Part shown: positions 1 to 7,758 of the stretch, piece by piece
Position numbering within the stretch: position 1 is the first letter of the stretch
Layout: each line of letters starts with the position of its first letter
Source of the DNA: Caenispirillum bisanense
GTDB lineage: Bacteria > Pseudomonadota > Alphaproteobacteria > Reyranellales > Reyranellaceae
Reading direction: 5' to 3'
Assembly: GCA_945878895.1 (NCBI GenBank)
Contig: CAMDVZ010000005.1
Coordinates: 1-34,040, forward strand
Length of the DNA stretch: 34,040 nucleotides
Made by a program: the position numbers and the translations under genes
Notes under the pieces: generated by a model
Told to the model about the DNA's origin: nothing
Databases searched by the model: none
Seen by the model: only the letters and a program-made list of their open reading frames with translations

Positions 1-732
1 ACCGCCGTCAATCTCGCCATCGCGCTGGTCGCGATGGGTCGCAAGGTCGGCCTGCTCGACGCCGACATCTATGGCCCCTCGATGCCGCGCATGCTCGGCG
101 TCACCACCAAGCCGGACACCAAGGACGGCAAGACCCTGATGCCGATCGAGCGGTTCGGTCTGAAGACGATGTCGATCGGCTATCTGGTCGCCGAGGACAC
201 GCCGATGATCTGGCGCGGCCCCATGGTTCAGAGCGCCTTGCAGCAGATGTTGCGCGACGTCGAGTGGGGCAAGCTCGACGTGCTGATCGTCGACATGCCG
301 CCCGGTACCGGCGATGCCCAGCTGACGATGGCCCAGAGCGTCAAGCTGGCGGGCGCGGTGATCGTCTCGACGCCCCAGGACATCGCCCTGATCGACGCCC
401 GCAAGGGCCTCAACATGTTCCGCAAGACGGCCGTGCCCGTTCTCGGCATCGTCGAGAACATGAGCTTCTTCGTCTGCCCGAAATGTGGCGAGCGAGCGGA
501 GATATTCGGCCACGGCGGTGCCCGCGACGAGGCCAACAAGCTCGGCGTGCCCTTCCTCGGCGAGATCCCGCTGCATCTCGACATCCGCACCCACTCCGAC
601 GACGGCAACCCGATCGCCGCGGCGCAGCCGGAGGGGCCGCATGCGCTCGCCTATCGCGGCATCGCCGAAAAAGTCTGGGCAGGCCTGCACGGCGGCGCCC
701 AGCGCGCGGCGCCGAGGATCGTCATCCGGTAG
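1..732 (+). CDS. mrp: Mrp/NBP35-family Fe-S cluster carrier ATPase (5' truncated by window)
   Basis: Cytosolic P-loop ATPase of the Mrp/ApbC/NBP35 family, which binds and transfers Fe-S clusters to apoproteins. The frame is open from base 1 (TAVNLAIALVAMGRKVGLLD), so the ATG at 34 in the ORF track is internal. The P-loop itself lies just outside the window. Visible family marks are DADIYGPSMPRMLG (switch region), VDMPPGTGDAQLT (Walker B region) and the CPKC pair before GHGG, the cluster-binding Cys motif at the dimer interface. About 240 residues are present, so roughly the N-terminal third is missing, including any DUF59 domain. The stop is TAG at 730-732. The next gene is the interrupted Crp/Fnr regulator 64 bp downstream on the same strand. 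The call is confident; the missing part is only cut by the window. Confidence 0.95.
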   Translation, partial: TAVNLAIALVAMGRKVGLLDADIYGPSMPRMLGVTTKPDTKDGKTLMPIERFGLKTMSIGYLVAEDTPMIWRGPMVQSALQQMLRDVEWGKLDVLIVDMPPGTGDAQLTMAQSVKLAGAVIVSTPQDIALIDARKGLNMFRKTAVPVLGIVENMSFFVCPKCGERAEIFGHGGARDEANKLGVPFLGEIPLHLDIRTHSDDGNPIAAAQPEGPHALAYRGIAEKVWAGLHGGAQRAAPRIVIR

Positions 733-796
733 TCCGAACCGGTCCGGTCGTCCGAACCTCGTGGCCGGCGTACCACGATTGTCGTATGCTGCCGCC

Positions 797-1561
797 ATGA
801 GCGAACGTGGAGCCGGCCCTTCGGGGAGCGTCGCGAGTTCCCGCCCAGCCTGCCCGTCGCGGACGGCGCTGGCGGTGCCATGATCGGCCTGCGGCGAGCG
901 CGAGTTCAACGTCTGCCAGCCGCTCGACGAGGCGCGCCAGGCGAGGTTTCTCGAACTGGCGACCCGGCTGCAGTGGGACAAGCACCGGACCATTTTCCGG
1001 GCCGGCGACGCCGCGCGTCACCTCTACAACATCACCGAAAGCACGGTGTCGATCTCGCGCACGCTGCCCGACGGACGCCGCCAGATTTTCGGCTTCCTGC
1101 TGGCGGGCGATTTCGCCGGCCTCGAAGCCGGCGCGGTTTACGGCTTCGACGCCGAGGCATTGACCGACGTCCGGGCCTGCCGGTTCGAGCGGCCGGCGTT
1201 CGAGGCCTTCATTCGCGACAACGTCGATGTCGCCCTGCGCCTCGTCCACGTGGCCTCCAACGAGCGGTCCCAAGCGGCGCGCCACGAGATGCTGCTTGGT
1301 CGCAAGACGGCGCTGGAGCGGATCGCGACGTTTCTCGCCGATCTGCGCGAGCGGTCGGGCGAGCGCCACTTGCGTACCCATCCGCTGTCGCTGCCGATGA
1401 CGCGAGCCGAGATCGCCGACTACACCGGCCTCACGATCGAGACGGTCAGCCGGGTATTCGGCCGGTTGCGCGACGACAAGGTCGTGGAGATGGTCGGTAC
1501 CGGCGCGGTACGCATTCTCGATCCCGCCCTGCTCGCGGTGTTCGCCGAATCGAGCACGTGA
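797..1561 (+). pseudogene. Crp/Fnr-family transcriptional regulator with in-frame TGA near its N-terminus
   Basis: Oxygen/redox-type regulator of the Crp/Fnr superfamily. The frame starts at ATG 797 (MSERGAGPSG), runs 28 codons to TGA 881-883, and continues open to 1561. Family sequence lies on both sides of the stop: a Cys-containing lead (RPACPSR) before it, and SACGEREFNVCQPL, a Cys-rich start typical of FNR/FixK-like proteins, right after it. Then come the cNMP-type beta-roll (LPDGRRQIFGFLLAGDFAGL) and a C-terminal helix-turn-helix with LTIETVSRVFGRL. The E-x-x-S-R recognition helix is that of FNR/FixK, which bind TTGAT-N4-ATCAA. TGA could derive from CGA by one transition. No good alternative start follows the stop: GTG 1046 would drop half of the sensor domain. 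It may be a recent pseudogene, a read-through gene or a sequence error. The next gene is usp, preceded by a matching DNA box. Confidence 0.75.
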
Positions 1562-1577
1562 GAACATCGACGCCGGC

Positions 1578-1591
1578 GTGATCCAGATCAA
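1578..1591 (+). promoter_or_regulatory. FNR/FixK-like box upstream of usp
   Basis: GTGAT-CCAG-ATCAA matches the FNR/FixK consensus TTGAT-N4-ATCAA at nine of ten defined bases. Its centre is about 64 bp upstream of the usp start codon (1649). A class II placement (centre at -41.5) would put the transcription start near 1626, with a weak -10-like TGAACT at about 1614-1619. The Crp/Fnr gene immediately upstream carries the matching recognition helix. Binding is inferred, not shown. Confidence 0.55.
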
Positions 1592-1648
1592 GGCGAGGCC
1601 GGTCGCGCCGTGATGAACTGCTTCCCGTCACCAAGACAGGAGCCGATC

Positions 1649-2482
1649 ATGACCTACAAGACCATTCTCGTTCATTGCGACGGCGGCGGGACGATGTCCC
1701 ATTCGCTCGCGGTCGGCGCCGATCTGGCCACGCGCTCCGGCGCCCACCTCGTGGGCCTGCATGTCCGCGCGCCGTTCCAGGTTCCGGTCTACGCCGAGGC
1801 CACGTACGTCGTGGATTCGATCTACAAGGCCTGGGAGGAAAGCTCGAAGGCGGCCGAAGCGTCGGCGCGCGGCGTCTTCGGCAAGACGCTCCAGGGCAAG
1901 GGACTCTCGACCGAGTCCCGCGTCGCCGACGGCGCGGCCGACCGGGAGATCGCCCTGCATGCCCGCTACGCCGACCTGACGATCGTCGGCCAGGCCGGCG
2001 CCGACAACGACCAGAATGCGCCGGATCTGCCCGAGACGGTTGCGCTGGCGACTGGCCGCGGCGTGCTGGTCGTTCTCTGGATCGGTACCGCGACGATGCC
2101 GGGAAAGACCGTCATGCTGTGCTGGAACGCCAGCCGCGAAGCCGCGCGCGCCGTCGCCGACGCGATGCCCTTGCTCGAGGGCGCCGCCGCCGTGCACGTT
2201 CTTATCCTCGACCCCGAAACGTCCGGCGGCGCGCACGGCGCGGAGCCGGGCGCCGACATCGCGACGTTCCTGTCGCGCCACGGCGTGAAGGTCACGGTGC
2301 GGCGCGAGTCGGCCCCGGAACTCGACGTCGGCGAAACGATCCTCTCGCGCGCCGCCGATCTCGGCGCCGACCTGATCGTGATGGGTATCTATGGCCACTC
2401 GCGCCTGCGCGAGATGGTGCTGGGCGGTGCCAGCCGCACCATGCTGCGGAGCATGACCGTGCCGGTGCTGATGGCGCACTGA
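1649..2482 (+). CDS. Universal stress protein, tandem UspA domains
   Basis: Cytosolic stress-response protein of 277 residues with two UspA-like alpha/beta domains. The N-terminal domain begins MTYKTILVHCDGG. The C-terminal domain ends with the nucleotide-binding loop GIYGHSRLREMVLGGASRTM, which fits G-2X-G-9X-G(S/T), so this half probably binds ATP. The N-terminal half lacks that loop. The ORF track starts at 1610, but AGGAG at 1638-1642 and the family N-terminus favour ATG 1649. It follows the Crp/Fnr gene by 87 bp, and that gap holds an FNR-like box. Usp genes controlled by FNR/FixK regulators are well known in proteobacterial low-oxygen responses, so a role in microaerobic stress is likely here by inference. 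Confidence 0.9.
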   Translation: MTYKTILVHCDGGGTMSHSLAVGADLATRSGAHLVGLHVRAPFQVPVYAEATYVVDSIYKAWEESSKAAEASARGVFGKTLQGKGLSTESRVADGAADREIALHARYADLTIVGQAGADNDQNAPDLPETVALATGRGVLVVLWIGTATMPGKTVMLCWNASREAARAVADAMPLLEGAAAVHVLILDPETSGGAHGAEPGADIATFLSRHGVKVTVRRESAPELDVGETILSRAADLGADLIVMGIYGHSRLREMVLGGASRTMLRSMTVPVLMAH

Positions 2483-2660
2483 TCGCGAACCGCCATCCGG
2501 TATCGTCGACGTCTTTCCGGTTTGACGGGTCGTTGGAAAACTGCAAGCTTCCCTTCAGGCAAGGGTCACAAGGAAGCGACGACTTCCGGCCTCGTCGCCG
2601 CGATAGCGCGGCCCGCGCGACATGGATCGTCGCGCGGCGGCACAGGGAGGCAGCCGACAC

Positions 2661-2680
2661 CGGGACCCCGATTGGTCCCG
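2661..2680 (+). other. Perfect 7-bp inverted repeat in the leader of the ABC operon
   Basis: CGGGACC, loop CCGATT, GGTCCCG lies 44 bp before the first permease start codon. In RNA it would be a stable hairpin; in DNA it could be an operator. No T-run follows, so it is not a typical terminator. A TTGACG -35-like hexamer lies further upstream at 2522-2527, without a convincing -10. The 241-bp gap between usp and the permease holds no gene that I recognise. Confidence 0.4.
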
Positions 2681-2723
2681 AGGGGCACCGTCGCTCTGGC
2701 CGGAACGATCCGGGGGGCGGCGC

Positions 2724-3662
2724 ATGGGGCGACAGATAGTCCATCGTTTGCTGATTTCGATGCCGGCGCTGCTCGGCGTGCTTTTCCTGTGTTTTGTCCT
2801 GTTGCAGGTGGCCCCGGCGGATCCCGCGATGATCATCGCGGGTCCCGACGCCAAGCAGGAGACGGTCGACGCCATCCGCAAGGAACTCGGGCTCGACCAG
2901 CCCATCTTCGTCCAGTTCGCCAAATACATCACCCGCGTGGCCCAGGGCGACCTCGGCCGTTCGATCATCTCGAACAAGCGCGTCATCGAGGAACTCGCCA
3001 GCACGATCGGCCCGACCGTCGAGCTGATGCTGGGCGCCATGCTTATCGCTGTGCCGTTGGGTATGACGCTGGGCACGATGGCCGCGGTGCGGCGCGGCTC
3101 GTTCGTCGACCGGCTGATCATGGCCTTCTCGGTCGCGGGCGTGTCCACCCCCGTGTTCTTCGTCGGCCTGATCCTGATCCAGTATGTCGGCTTCAAGTGG
3201 GCGCTGCTGCCCTTCACCGGCCGCACCGGCCCGGTATGGGACGGTGGCCTGCCGAGCCTGATCCTGCCGGCCTTGACGCTGGGCGCCGTCCTGATCGGCC
3301 CGATCTCGCGGCTGACCCGCACCGCGGTGCTGGAGGTGCTGGGTGCCGACTTCGTGCGCACCGCGCGCGCCAAGGGACTGCGCGAGTCCGTCGTGATCGT
3401 CCACCACGCGCTGCGCAACGCGCTCATTCCGGTCGTCACGCTGATCGGTCTGCAAGCGGCGTTCCTGCTCGGCGGCGCCGTGGTGACGGAAACGATGTTC
3501 TCGTGGCCTGGCGTGGGCAGGCTGGCCGTCGGCGCGATCATCTCCAGCGATTTCCCGACCGCCCAGGGCGCGATCATGATCCTCGCCATGGCGTTCCTGA
3601 TGATCAACCTCATCGTCGACGTGCTCTACGTCTTTCTCGATCCCAGGGTGCAACGCGGATGA
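2724..3662 (+). CDS. ABC transporter permease, DppB/OppB type
   Basis: Inner-membrane permease of a peptide/opine/nickel-type ABC importer (binding-protein-dependent inner membrane component), 312 residues. The N-terminus IVHRLLISMPALLGVLFLCF is the first membrane helix, followed by the usual extracytoplasmic segment (LGLDQPIFVQFAKYI) and about five more helices. The EAA-type coupling loop that contacts the ATPase is seen as GADFVRTARAKGL. The ORF track begins at 2622, but ATG 2724 gives the standard N-terminus and has a purine-rich stretch (GGGGGGCGG) just upstream. Its stop overlaps the next permease start (ATGA at 3659-3662), so the two are translationally coupled. It is the first gene of a seven-gene transport operon. 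The substrate cannot be read from the sequence. Confidence 0.93.
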   Translation: MGRQIVHRLLISMPALLGVLFLCFVLLQVAPADPAMIIAGPDAKQETVDAIRKELGLDQPIFVQFAKYITRVAQGDLGRSIISNKRVIEELASTIGPTVELMLGAMLIAVPLGMTLGTMAAVRRGSFVDRLIMAFSVAGVSTPVFFVGLILIQYVGFKWALLPFTGRTGPVWDGGLPSLILPALTLGAVLIGPISRLTRTAVLEVLGADFVRTARAKGLRESVVIVHHALRNALIPVVTLIGLQAAFLLGGAVVTETMFSWPGVGRLAVGAIISSDFPTAQGAIMILAMAFLMINLIVDVLYVFLDPRVQRG

Positions 3663-4546
3663 GCGTCCAGGCCGTCTCCGGGGAAGCGCCGGTCGAAGCG
3701 GCGCGCGCGCCGTCCGGCCGCGCCCACGTCCTTCGACGCCTCATGCGCGACAAGGTCGCGTTCGGCGCCGCCACCGTTCTCGGCGTGGTGATCCTGGCCG
3801 CGGTGTTCGCTCCGTGGGTGGCGCCGTTCGATCCCTACCTCACCGACCTCTCCAAGGCGATGGTGCCCCCCAACGAGATCAACTGGCTCGGCACCGACAA
3901 CACCGGCCGCGACATCCTCAGCCGCCTGATTTTCGGCGCCCGCAACACGCTGATGATGGGCCTCGTGGGCGTCCTGATCGGCGGCATGGTGGGCGGCACG
4001 CTCGGCATCATGGCCGCGTTCTACCGCCGCCTCGACGGCTGGATCATGCGGCTGGTCGACGTCATGCTCGCCTTCCCTGCGATCCTGATCGGTCTGGCGG
4101 TGGCCGCGATCTTCGGCGCCGGTCTGACCGCCGTGGTGATCGCGCTGGTGGTTGCCGACATCCCGGGCACCGCGCGGGTGTCGCGCGGGGCGGCAATGGG
4201 CGTCATGGGCCAGGAGTTCATCGAGGCCGGCCGCGCCGTCGGCGTGTCGGACTTCACCCTGATCTGGCGCTATCTGGCGCTGAACTGTGTCTCCACGATC
4301 TTCGTGTTCCTCACCCTGCGCTTTGGCCAGACGATCCTGGTCGGCTCGGCGCTGGGCTTCCTCGGCATGGGCGCGCAGCCGCCGACGGCCGAGCTCGGCA
4401 TGATGGCAGCCCAAGGACGCGACTTCCTGTTCATGGCGCCGCACATCGCGACCTTCCCGAGCCTGGCGATCTTCATCATCGTGCTGGCCGCCAACCTGCT
4501 GGGCGATGCCCTGCGCGACGTGCTCGACCCGAGGCTCCAGACATGA
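3659..4546 (+). CDS. ABC transporter permease, DppC/OppC type
   Basis: Second inner-membrane permease of the importer, 295 residues, partner of the upstream DppB-like protein. A cytoplasmic lead of about 30 residues is followed by the first helix (AFGAATVLGVVILAAVFAPW), then the OppC_N-type segment with GTDNTGRDILSRLIFGARNT, a family hallmark. The EAA loop reads GQEFIEAGRAVGVSDF, and the C-terminus LGDALRDVLDPRL is characteristic. The start is the ATG inside the ATGA overlap with the preceding stop; the long ORF beginning at 2522 is read-through of a non-coding leader. It overlaps the next gene in the same way (ATGA 4543-4546), indicating one polycistronic unit with tight subunit coupling. 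Confidence 0.94.
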   Translation: MSVQAVSGEAPVEAARAPSGRAHVLRRLMRDKVAFGAATVLGVVILAAVFAPWVAPFDPYLTDLSKAMVPPNEINWLGTDNTGRDILSRLIFGARNTLMMGLVGVLIGGMVGGTLGIMAAFYRRLDGWIMRLVDVMLAFPAILIGLAVAAIFGAGLTAVVIALVVADIPGTARVSRGAAMGVMGQEFIEAGRAVGVSDFTLIWRYLALNCVSTIFVFLTLRFGQTILVGSALGFLGMGAQPPTAELGMMAAQGRDFLFMAPHIATFPSLAIFIIVLAANLLGDALRDVLDPRLQT

Positions 4547-6111
4547 TCCGCTCGCTCCTCGCCGCTCTCGCCGTGTGCGCGGGCACGGCCGGAGCCGCCA
4601 CGGCCCAGACGCTCAACCTCCTGCGCAACATCGACGCGCCGCACTACGACCCGGCCCGCACCTCCTCCGGCGCCACCGCCGAGATCCTCTTCATCGTCGG
4701 CGACACGTTGCTGGGGCTCGACTACGACCTCAAGACGGTGACGCCGCTGCTGGCGAAATCGTGGAGCGTCAGCCCGGACGGCAAGCTCTATACTTTCAAG
4801 CTGCGCGACGACGTGACGTTCTGCTCGGGCCGCAAGCTGACGGCCGCCGACGTCGTGTTCAGCTTCAAACGCGTGATCGACAAGGACATCCGCTCGCCCT
4901 TCGCCTGGCGGATGGGACCGGTCACGGACATCCGGGCGCCCGATCCGCTGACCGTCGAGTACGAGCTGGAACAGCCATTCGGCGAACTGCCGCTCCAGCT
5001 GACCAATTTCCACGCCACGGTCATCAACCCCGAGAACGTCGCGACGCTGGGCAAGGATTTCGGCGTCAAGGGGCTCGACGGCACGGGACCCTATTGCTTC
5101 CAGTCGTGGGAACCGCGCTCCCAGGTCGTGGCGACGCGCCATGCCGCCTATCGCTGGGGGCCGCCCCTCTACAAGAACGCGGGGCCCGCGAAGTACGAAC
5201 GCATCGTCTGGAAGATCGTGCCGGAGGAAGCCGCCCGGCTTGCGGCGATGGCCAGCGGCCAGATCGACATGACCTACTCGATGCCCGACCAGTACCTGCC
5301 GCAGCTGGCGAAAATCCCGACGCTCGAGATCCTGCGACCGGCCGCCGACTTGCGGCTGTTCTATTTCGGCTTCAAGGCAAGTCGCCCGAACGTGTCGGAC
5401 GTGAAAGTCCGCACGGCACTCAGCATTGCCATCGACCGGAAACAGATTGTCGACGCGATCTATTTCGGCAACGGCGCGCCGGCGTCCACCTATCTCCATC
5501 CCAACACGCCGGGCTTCGATCCCGCGACGTCCACCCATCTCGGACGCTACGATCCGGCCGGCGCGGCGAAGCTGCTCGACGAAGCCGGCTGGGCGATGGG
5601 CGCCGACGGCTTCCGCTACAAGGACGGCAAGAAGCTGACCTTGCTCCTGTACGGCTTCGCCGGCGGCCGTTCGCCCAAGATGGCCGAGGCGGTGCAGGGT
5701 TTCTGGCGCAAGATCGGCGTCGACCTCCAGCTCCAGATGTGGGACGGCACCATCGTTTTCTCGAAGCTGGCGCAGCAGGACTACGACATCTGGTCGATCG
5801 CCTTTCCCTATTCGAGCGCCGGCGACGCGCTGCGCCTCTACTTCCATTCGACCAACATCCCGACGCCCAACCGGATGAACTGGAAAGATCCCGCGACCGA
5901 CGCCGCCCTCGATGCCGGCGGCAGCGCGCTCGACGAGCAGGCGCGCTTCGAGGCCTTCGCGAAGGTCCAGCGCATCGTGCACGAGAACGCGCTGTGGGTT
6001 CCGGTGGTGCACGAGGGGCTGGCGCTGGTCGTCAACAGGCGCGTGAAGAACGCGCGTGCCCACCATGTCTACACGTCGATGATCTACAAGGCGCTGGACA
6101 TCTCGCCGTGA
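4543..6111 (+). CDS. ABC transporter solute-binding protein, family 5 (copy 1 of 3)
   Basis: Periplasmic ligand-binding protein of the DppA/OppA family (SBP_bac_5), 522 residues. A Sec signal peptide covers about residues 1-21 (cleavage near ATAQ). The mature part shows family landmarks: [20 protein letters not shown], the FCSGRKLTAADVVFSFKR segment, DGTGPYCF, and a C-terminal MNWKDPATDAALD segment. The start overlaps the permease stop by 4 bp. It is the most divergent of three binding proteins in a row; copies 2 and 3 resemble each other more than this one (for example APHYDPARTSS here against [11 protein letters not shown]). It ends 53 bp before copy 2. Ligand unknown: family members bind peptides, opines, nickel-chelates or other amino-acid conjugates. 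Confidence 0.94.
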   Translation: MIRSLLAALAVCAGTAGAATAQTLNLLRNIDAPHYDPARTSSGATAEILFIVGDTLLGLDYDLKTVTPLLAKSWSVSPDGKLYTFKLRDDVTFCSGRKLTAADVVFSFKRVIDKDIRSPFAWRMGPVTDIRAPDPLTVEYELEQPFGELPLQLTNFHATVINPENVATLGKDFGVKGLDGTGPYCFQSWEPRSQVVATRHAAYRWGPPLYKNAGPAKYERIVWKIVPEEAARLAAMASGQIDMTYSMPDQYLPQLAKIPTLEILRPAADLRLFYFGFKASRPNVSDVKVRTALSIAIDRKQIVDAIYFGNGAPASTYLHPNTPGFDPATSTHLGRYDPAGAAKLLDEAGWAMGADGFRYKDGKKLTLLLYGFAGGRSPKMAEAVQGFWRKIGVDLQLQMWDGTIVFSKLAQQDYDIWSIAFPYSSAGDALRLYFHSTNIPTPNRMNWKDPATDAALDAGGSALDEQARFEAFAKVQRIVHENALWVPVVHEGLALVVNRRVKNARAHHVYTSMIYKALDISP

Positions 6112-6164
6112 TGTCCGGAGCCCGCTACGAACGCAAACCAGGGCGGCGATACAGGGAGGCGACG

Positions 6165-7733
6165 ATGCGCAGGATGTTGGTTGGCGCCCTCGTGGCGGTC
6201 GGGCTCGTAGCCCCAGCGGCCGCGCAGGCCCAGACGTTGCGGATGATGAAGTCCATCGACGCGCCCCACTACGACGGCCAGCGCACGACGTGGGGACCGA
6301 CGTCCGACGTCGTCAACATGTTCCAGGACACGCTGGTGGCGCTGGACTGGGACGGCAAGACGCCGGTTCCCTATCTCGCGAAATCCTGGACCGTCAGCCC
6401 CGACGGCAAGCTCTACACCTTCAAGCTGCGAGAGGACGTAACCTTCTGTTCGGGCAAGAAATTCACGTCCGCGGACGTCGTCTATACCTTCACGCGCCTG
6501 AAGTCGGAGGCGATCAAGGGTCCCTTCGCGTGGCGCGCCGGCACGATCAAGGAACTGCGGGCGCCCGACCCGTACACCGTCGAGTACGAACTCGTGGAGC
6601 CGTTCTCCGAGTTGTTGCTCCAGCTGACGATGTTCACGAACTCCATTCACAACAAGGACAGCGTCGAGGCGCTCGGCAAGGACTACGGCATTAAGGGCGC
6701 CGACGGCACTGGCCCGTGGTGCTTCGACACCTGGCAACCACGCACCGAGATCGTGCTGAAGCGCCACGACGCCTATCGCTGGGGACCCTCGCTCTACGCC
6801 AACAAGGGTCCGGTGAAATTCGAGAAGCTGTCGATCAAGATCATTCCCGAGGATTCCAGCCGCGTGGCGGCGATGATGTCGGGCCAGTTCGATCTGACGA
6901 CGCAGTTTCCCGCCCAGTTCATCGCCCAGGCCAAGGCGGCGCCGACGATCCAGGTGCAGCAGGCCAATCCGAATTTCCAGTTGCTGTACTACGGGTTCAA
7001 GACCACCCGGCCCATGGTCTCGGACCGGCGCGTGCGCGAGGCGATGAGTATCGCCATCAACCGCGCCGAGATCGCGCGCGCCATCCTCCAGGGCAACGCC
7101 GATCCCGCCTTCACCATCGTCGACCCGGCCGCGCTCGATTACGCGGCGGGCACGAAGGACATCGTCAAGGAAGACCTCGAACGGGCGAAGAAGCTACTCG
7201 ACGAGGCGGGCTGGAAGCCCGGCGCCGACGGCATCCGCGAGAAGGATGGCGTGAAGCTCGCACCGCGTGTCTACTATACGCAGGCAGGCAACTCCGGGCG
7301 GGTCGCGGAGGCCATCCAGGGCTATCTGCGCAAGATCGGCGTCGACTGGCGCCTCAATCCTTGGGATTCGACGATCGCGCCGATCAAGATGGCCGAGCAG
7401 GACTACGAGATCTGGTCCGTCACCGTGCCCTATCTGTCGGCCGGCGACCTGATGAACATCTACTTCGACTCGCGCAACATCCCGACCCCCAACCGGATGA
7501 ACTGGAAGGACGCCGACACCGACGAATGGCTGCAGCTGGGCCGCTCGGCGCTGACCGCCGAAGATCGCGCGAAAAACTACGCCCTGGTGCAGGACAAGGT
7601 CATGCGCGAGCACCTCTGGATACCGGTCCTCAACATCAACATGCACATGGTCAGCAACCGGAAGATCAAGGGCGGCAAACCGCACATGATCTACCAGAAC
7701 ACGTTCTACAAGGGCCTCGACTTCTCCCTGTAG
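6165..7733 (+). CDS. ABC transporter solute-binding protein, family 5 (copy 2 of 3)
   Basis: Periplasmic binding protein, 522 residues, same length as copy 1. A signal peptide covers about residues 1-23 (MRRMLVGALVAVGLVAPAAA). It shares long near-identical stretches with copy 3, such as [33 protein letters not shown] and RVAAMMSGQFD. ATG 6165 is chosen because GGGAGG lies at 6154-6159 and a signal peptide begins right there; the ORF track entry from 4506 is the wrong frame of copy 1 running into it. A 25-bp gap separates it from copy 3. The differences from copy 3 cluster in the middle lobe (TTQFPAQFIAQAKAA against [15 protein letters not shown]), which may reflect different ligands served by one permease pair. 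Confidence 0.94.
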   Translation: MRRMLVGALVAVGLVAPAAAQAQTLRMMKSIDAPHYDGQRTTWGPTSDVVNMFQDTLVALDWDGKTPVPYLAKSWTVSPDGKLYTFKLREDVTFCSGKKFTSADVVYTFTRLKSEAIKGPFAWRAGTIKELRAPDPYTVEYELVEPFSELLLQLTMFTNSIHNKDSVEALGKDYGIKGADGTGPWCFDTWQPRTEIVLKRHDAYRWGPSLYANKGPVKFEKLSIKIIPEDSSRVAAMMSGQFDLTTQFPAQFIAQAKAAPTIQVQQANPNFQLLYYGFKTTRPMVSDRRVREAMSIAINRAEIARAILQGNADPAFTIVDPAALDYAAGTKDIVKEDLERAKKLLDEAGWKPGADGIREKDGVKLAPRVYYTQAGNSGRVAEAIQGYLRKIGVDWRLNPWDSTIAPIKMAEQDYEIWSVTVPYLSAGDLMNIYFDSRNIPTPNRMNWKDADTDEWLQLGRSALTAEDRAKNYALVQDKVMREHLWIPVLNINMHMVSNRKIKGGKPHMIYQNTFYKGLDFSL

Positions 7734-7758
7734 GGCACAACGAGACGGAGGCAACGAC

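Noticed and set aside
732-758. Direct repeat GTCCGAACC (732-740 and 750-758)
   Set aside because: Short and isolated, with no gene or operator context; possibly chance.
880-1581. Alternative start ATG 880 for the Crp/Fnr gene
   Set aside because: It is in a different frame; its translation is Arg-rich and lacks any Crp/Fnr sequence.
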